Origin: an uncultured Clostridium sp.
GTDB taxonomy: Bacteria > Bacillota > Clostridia > Oscillospirales > Acutalibacteraceae
Assembly (NCBI GenBank): GCA_900547915.1
Contig: URIN01000053.1
Coordinates: forward strand, 1-7,930
Direction of reading: 5' to 3'
Length of the DNA: 7,930 bases
Positions 6,448 through 7,930 of the stretch are shown here, one piece after another. The notes below the pieces were generated by a model. The model did not search any database. It worked only from the letters and a program-made list of their open reading frames with translations, and was not told the DNA's origin. Every line of letters starts with the position of its first letter. Positions within the stretch are counted from its first letter, which is position 1. Made by a program: the position numbers and the translations under genes.

Positions 6448-7827
6448 TTAATTTTTACTTTTTATATATTCATCAATAGCTTTAGCTGCTGCTTTTCCTG
6501 CACCCATAGCCTTAATAACAGTCGCCGCTCCAGTTACTGTGTCTCCTCCGGCAAAAATGCCCTCACGTGAAGTTCTGCCGCTTTCATCAGCAACAATGCA
6601 GCCTCTTCTGTCTACATCAAGACCTGCGGTGGTTGCCTTTATAAGAGGATTTGGCGAAGTACCGATTGCAATTATAACGCTGTCAACATCAATGATATGT
6701 TCACTACCCTTTATCTCAACAGGACGTCTTCTGCCCGATTCATCCGGCTCTCCGAGTTCCATATTGATGCATTCAATACCAACAACATTTCCGTCATCAT
6801 CACCGAGAATACGGGTAGGATTCATAAGTGTTTTAAACTCTATCTGCTCTTCAATGGCATTTTCTACTTCCTCAGCCCTTGCAGGAAGCTCCTCCATTGA
6901 ACGGCGGTATATAACATAAACTTCTTCAGCACCTAGGCGCTTAGCACACCTTGCGGCATCCATTGCTACATTTCCGCCACCTACAACAGCAACACGTTTT
7001 CCGTGCTGAACAGGAGTTCTGCTATCCTCTTTATAGGCCTTCATAAGATTTATTCTTGTAAGAAATTCGTTTGCAGAGTAAACGCCTTTAAGATTTTCGC
7101 CTTCAATACCCATAAAGCGAGGGAGTCCTGCGCCTGAGCCGATAAACACGGCGTCATACTTCTGAAGAATATCATCTATTGAAATACTTCTGCCGATAAC
7201 AACATTTGTTTCAACATCAACACCCATTGCTTTAAGGCCTTCAACCTCACGTGCAACGATAGCCTTGGGAAGTCTAAACTCGGGTATTCCATAAACCAAA
7301 ACGCCGCCTGCGATGTGAAGAGCTTCAAAAATAGTTACTGAATAGCCCATTTTTGCAAGATCGCCCGCGCAAGTAAGAGCACTGGGGCCGGAACCAACTA
7401 TTGCAACGCTTTTACCGTTTTTCGGAATATCTGTTTTTTCAAGATTTGTATGTGAATTGTGATAGTCGGCAACAAATCTTTCAAGTCTTCCTATACCTAC
7501 AGATTCACCCTTTATGCCTCTAACGCACTTTGATTCACACTGTCTTTCCTGTGGACAAACTCTGCCGCAGACTGCAGGAAGTGAAGATGTTTTTGCAATT
7601 ACCTGATATGCTTCCTCAAACTTTCCTTCTGCCACAAACGCAATGAATTCAGGAATTGAAATATTTACAGGGCATCCTGAAACGCATGGACGATTTTTAC
7701 AGTGCAGACATCTTTTAGCTTCTGCTATCGCAGTCAGTTCATCATAGCCAAGTGCAACTTCTTTGAAATCCTTGTTTCTCACAAGAGGATCACGGCACGG
7801 CATTGGGTTTCTTTTTGTGATATCCAA
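6448..7827 (-). CDS. nfnB: NADPH-dependent glutamate synthase small subunit-like flavoprotein, probable NfnB
   Basis: Iron-sulfur flavoprotein of the GltD/NfnB family. Residue numbers count from the TTG start, giving 459 residues, usual for the family. Two N-terminal [4Fe-4S] motifs are complete: Cys40, 43, 48, 52 (CLHCKNRPCVSGCP) and Cys87, 91, 97, 101 (CGRVCPQERQCESKC). A first Rossmann fold for FAD has GSGPSA (145-150), a second for NAD(P)H has GGGNVA (283-288), and GIFAGGDTVTGAATV (423-437) closes the FAD site. In anaerobes this protein, often annotated gltA, pairs with NfnA to form NADH-dependent reduced ferredoxin:NADP+ oxidoreductase; alternatively it pairs with GltB in glutamate synthase. 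The tail of the upstream gene favours NfnA. The open frame continues upstream to 7911, but its first five codons are sequencing adapter. The true start is most likely TTG at 7827, because AGGAGG lies nine bases before it, the upstream gene stops at 7829, and MDITKRNPMP matches family N-termini. The ATG at 7803 is an alternative without a good binding site. Confidence 0.88.
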   Translation of the reverse strand: MDITKRNPMPCRDPLVRNKDFKEVALGYDELTAIAEAKRCLHCKNRPCVSGCPVNISIPEFIAFVAEGKFEEAYQVIAKTSSLPAVCGRVCPQERQCESKCVRGIKGESVGIGRLERFVADYHNSHTNLEKTDIPKNGKSVAIVGSGPSALTCAGDLAKMGYSVTIFEALHIAGGVLVYGIPEFRLPKAIVAREVEGLKAMGVDVETNVVIGRSISIDDILQKYDAVFIGSGAGLPRFMGIEGENLKGVYSANEFLTRINLMKAYKEDSRTPVQHGKRVAVVGGGNVAMDAARCAKRLGAEEVYVIYRRSMEELPARAEEVENAIEEQIEFKTLMNPTRILGDDDGNVVGIECINMELGEPDESGRRRPVEIKGSEHIIDVDSVIIAIGTSPNPLIKATTAGLDVDRRGCIVADESGRTSREGIFAGGDTVTGAATVIKAMGAGKAAAKAIDEYIKSKN

Positions 7828-7828
7828 C

Positions 7829-7896
7829 TCACTGCACCTCCTTGCCGAAAAGATTACATTCTTCGGTGCGTTCAAATTTCTTATACATTGCACCGC
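7829..7896 (-). CDS. nfnA: C-terminal end of a partner gene, probable nfnA (partial)
   Basis: Reading the - strand from the adapter junction in the frame beginning GGT at 7894 gives GAMYKKFERTEECNLFGKEV plus a final Gln, then TGA at 7829-7831. This is the last 21 codons and stop of a gene whose remainder lies outside the contig. The stop is one base from the nfnB TTG, and the nfnB ribosome binding site lies inside this gene, as expected for a tightly coupled pair. Proteins of the sulfide/dihydroorotate dehydrogenase-like FAD/NAD-binding family (SudB/NfnA) commonly lie directly before NfnB and end in a similar MYK-type, charged, Cys-containing tail. The identity is therefore inferred mainly from context; only the coding nature and overlap geometry are seen directly. 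It is not in the frame of the 487-codon open frame that covers the same bases. Confidence 0.6.
7837..7842 (-). promoter_or_regulatory. Ribosome binding site selecting the TTG start of nfnB
   Basis: AGGAGG on the - strand, nine bases before TTG at 7827. No comparable site precedes the ATG at 7803, where the preceding bases are A-rich. It overlaps the end of the upstream coding region, consistent with translational coupling. Confidence 0.8.
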
Positions 7897-7930
7897 CTGT
7901 CTCTTATACACATCTCCGAGCCCACGAGAC
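7897..7930. other. Illumina Nextera transposase adapter (artefact)
   Basis: The last 34 bases begin with CTGTCTCTTATACACATCT, the Tn5 mosaic end, and continue with CCGAGCCCACGAGAC. Together they are the reverse complement of the Nextera read 2 transposase adapter. They are library sequence, not genome, so the biological contig ends at 7896. On the - strand, GTG at 7909-7911 followed by four adapter codons reads MYKRQ, a known spurious protein start in metagenome databases. It should be trimmed. Confidence 0.98.

Noticed and set aside
6539..6919. 126-codon open frame on the + strand
   Set aside because: It lies wholly antisense to nfnB, whose frame carries complete family motifs. The translation is a Ser/Pro-rich composition shadow with no domain or good ribosome binding site.
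1..7896. Novel defence system, CRISPR array, prophage or mobile element
   Set aside because: No direct-repeat arrays, integrases, transposases or unfamiliar gene clusters were seen. All genes belong to common metabolic families.
7828..7911. N-terminal 28 codons of the 487-codon nfnB frame
   Set aside because: The first five codons are adapter, and the rest is the out-of-frame reading of the upstream gene tail and the ribosome binding site.
7897..7930. Transposon end at the contig edge
   Set aside because: The Tn5 mosaic end is followed exactly by the Nextera primer tail, so it is library adapter and not a natural insertion.

Overview
The window reads as ordinary chromosomal DNA from a low-to-moderate GC Gram-positive bacterium, most likely a member of Clostridia (Bacillota), probably assembled from short-read shotgun data. 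This rests on three things: strong AGGAGG-type ribosome binding sites, the fruR-fruK-fruA order with ptsH and ptsI appended, and a GltA/NfnB-type flavoprotein typical of anaerobes. A genus cannot be named from the sequence alone.

Layout. At 1-500 a small metal-binding cupin gene lies on the + strand, with its -10 box and a perfect 12-bp palindrome at the very edge of the window. A 12-bp-stem hairpin at 521-548 separates it from a convergent five-gene operon on the - strand (6138 down to 562). That operon is fruR (DeoR-family repressor), fruK (1-phosphofructokinase), fruA (fructose PTS EIIABC), ptsH (HPr) and ptsI (Enzyme I). Its promoter (TTGACT, 17 nt, TAAAAT) lies at 6175-6203, with a cluster of small dyads between the promoter and the fruR start codon. 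An AT-rich terminator at 6381-6420 closes the next unit upstream. That unit is also on the - strand and encodes a GltA/NfnB-like iron-sulfur flavoprotein, preceded by the last 22 codons of a partner gene, probably nfnA.

How the genes work together. The fru operon is a self-contained sugar uptake route. Enzyme I takes phosphate from phosphoenolpyruvate and passes it to HPr, then to the EIIA and EIIB domains of FruA. FruA imports fructose as fructose 1-phosphate, and FruK converts this to fructose 1,6-bisphosphate for glycolysis. FruR probably senses a fructose phosphate and controls its own operon. The separate NfnAB-like pair would balance reduced ferredoxin, NADH and NADPH, as in fermentative anaerobes.

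The last 34 bases (7897-7930) are not biological. They match the Illumina Nextera transposase adapter, and they create a false N-terminus (MYKRQ...) for the last open frame. Removing them, together with a start-codon analysis, moves the nfnB start to a TTG at 7827 and uncovers the partial upstream gene. I found no novel defence, mobile or other undescribed system here. The leads worth a second look are the adapter, the putative FruR operator/leader dyads, the palindrome in front of the cupin gene, and the short Enzyme I.
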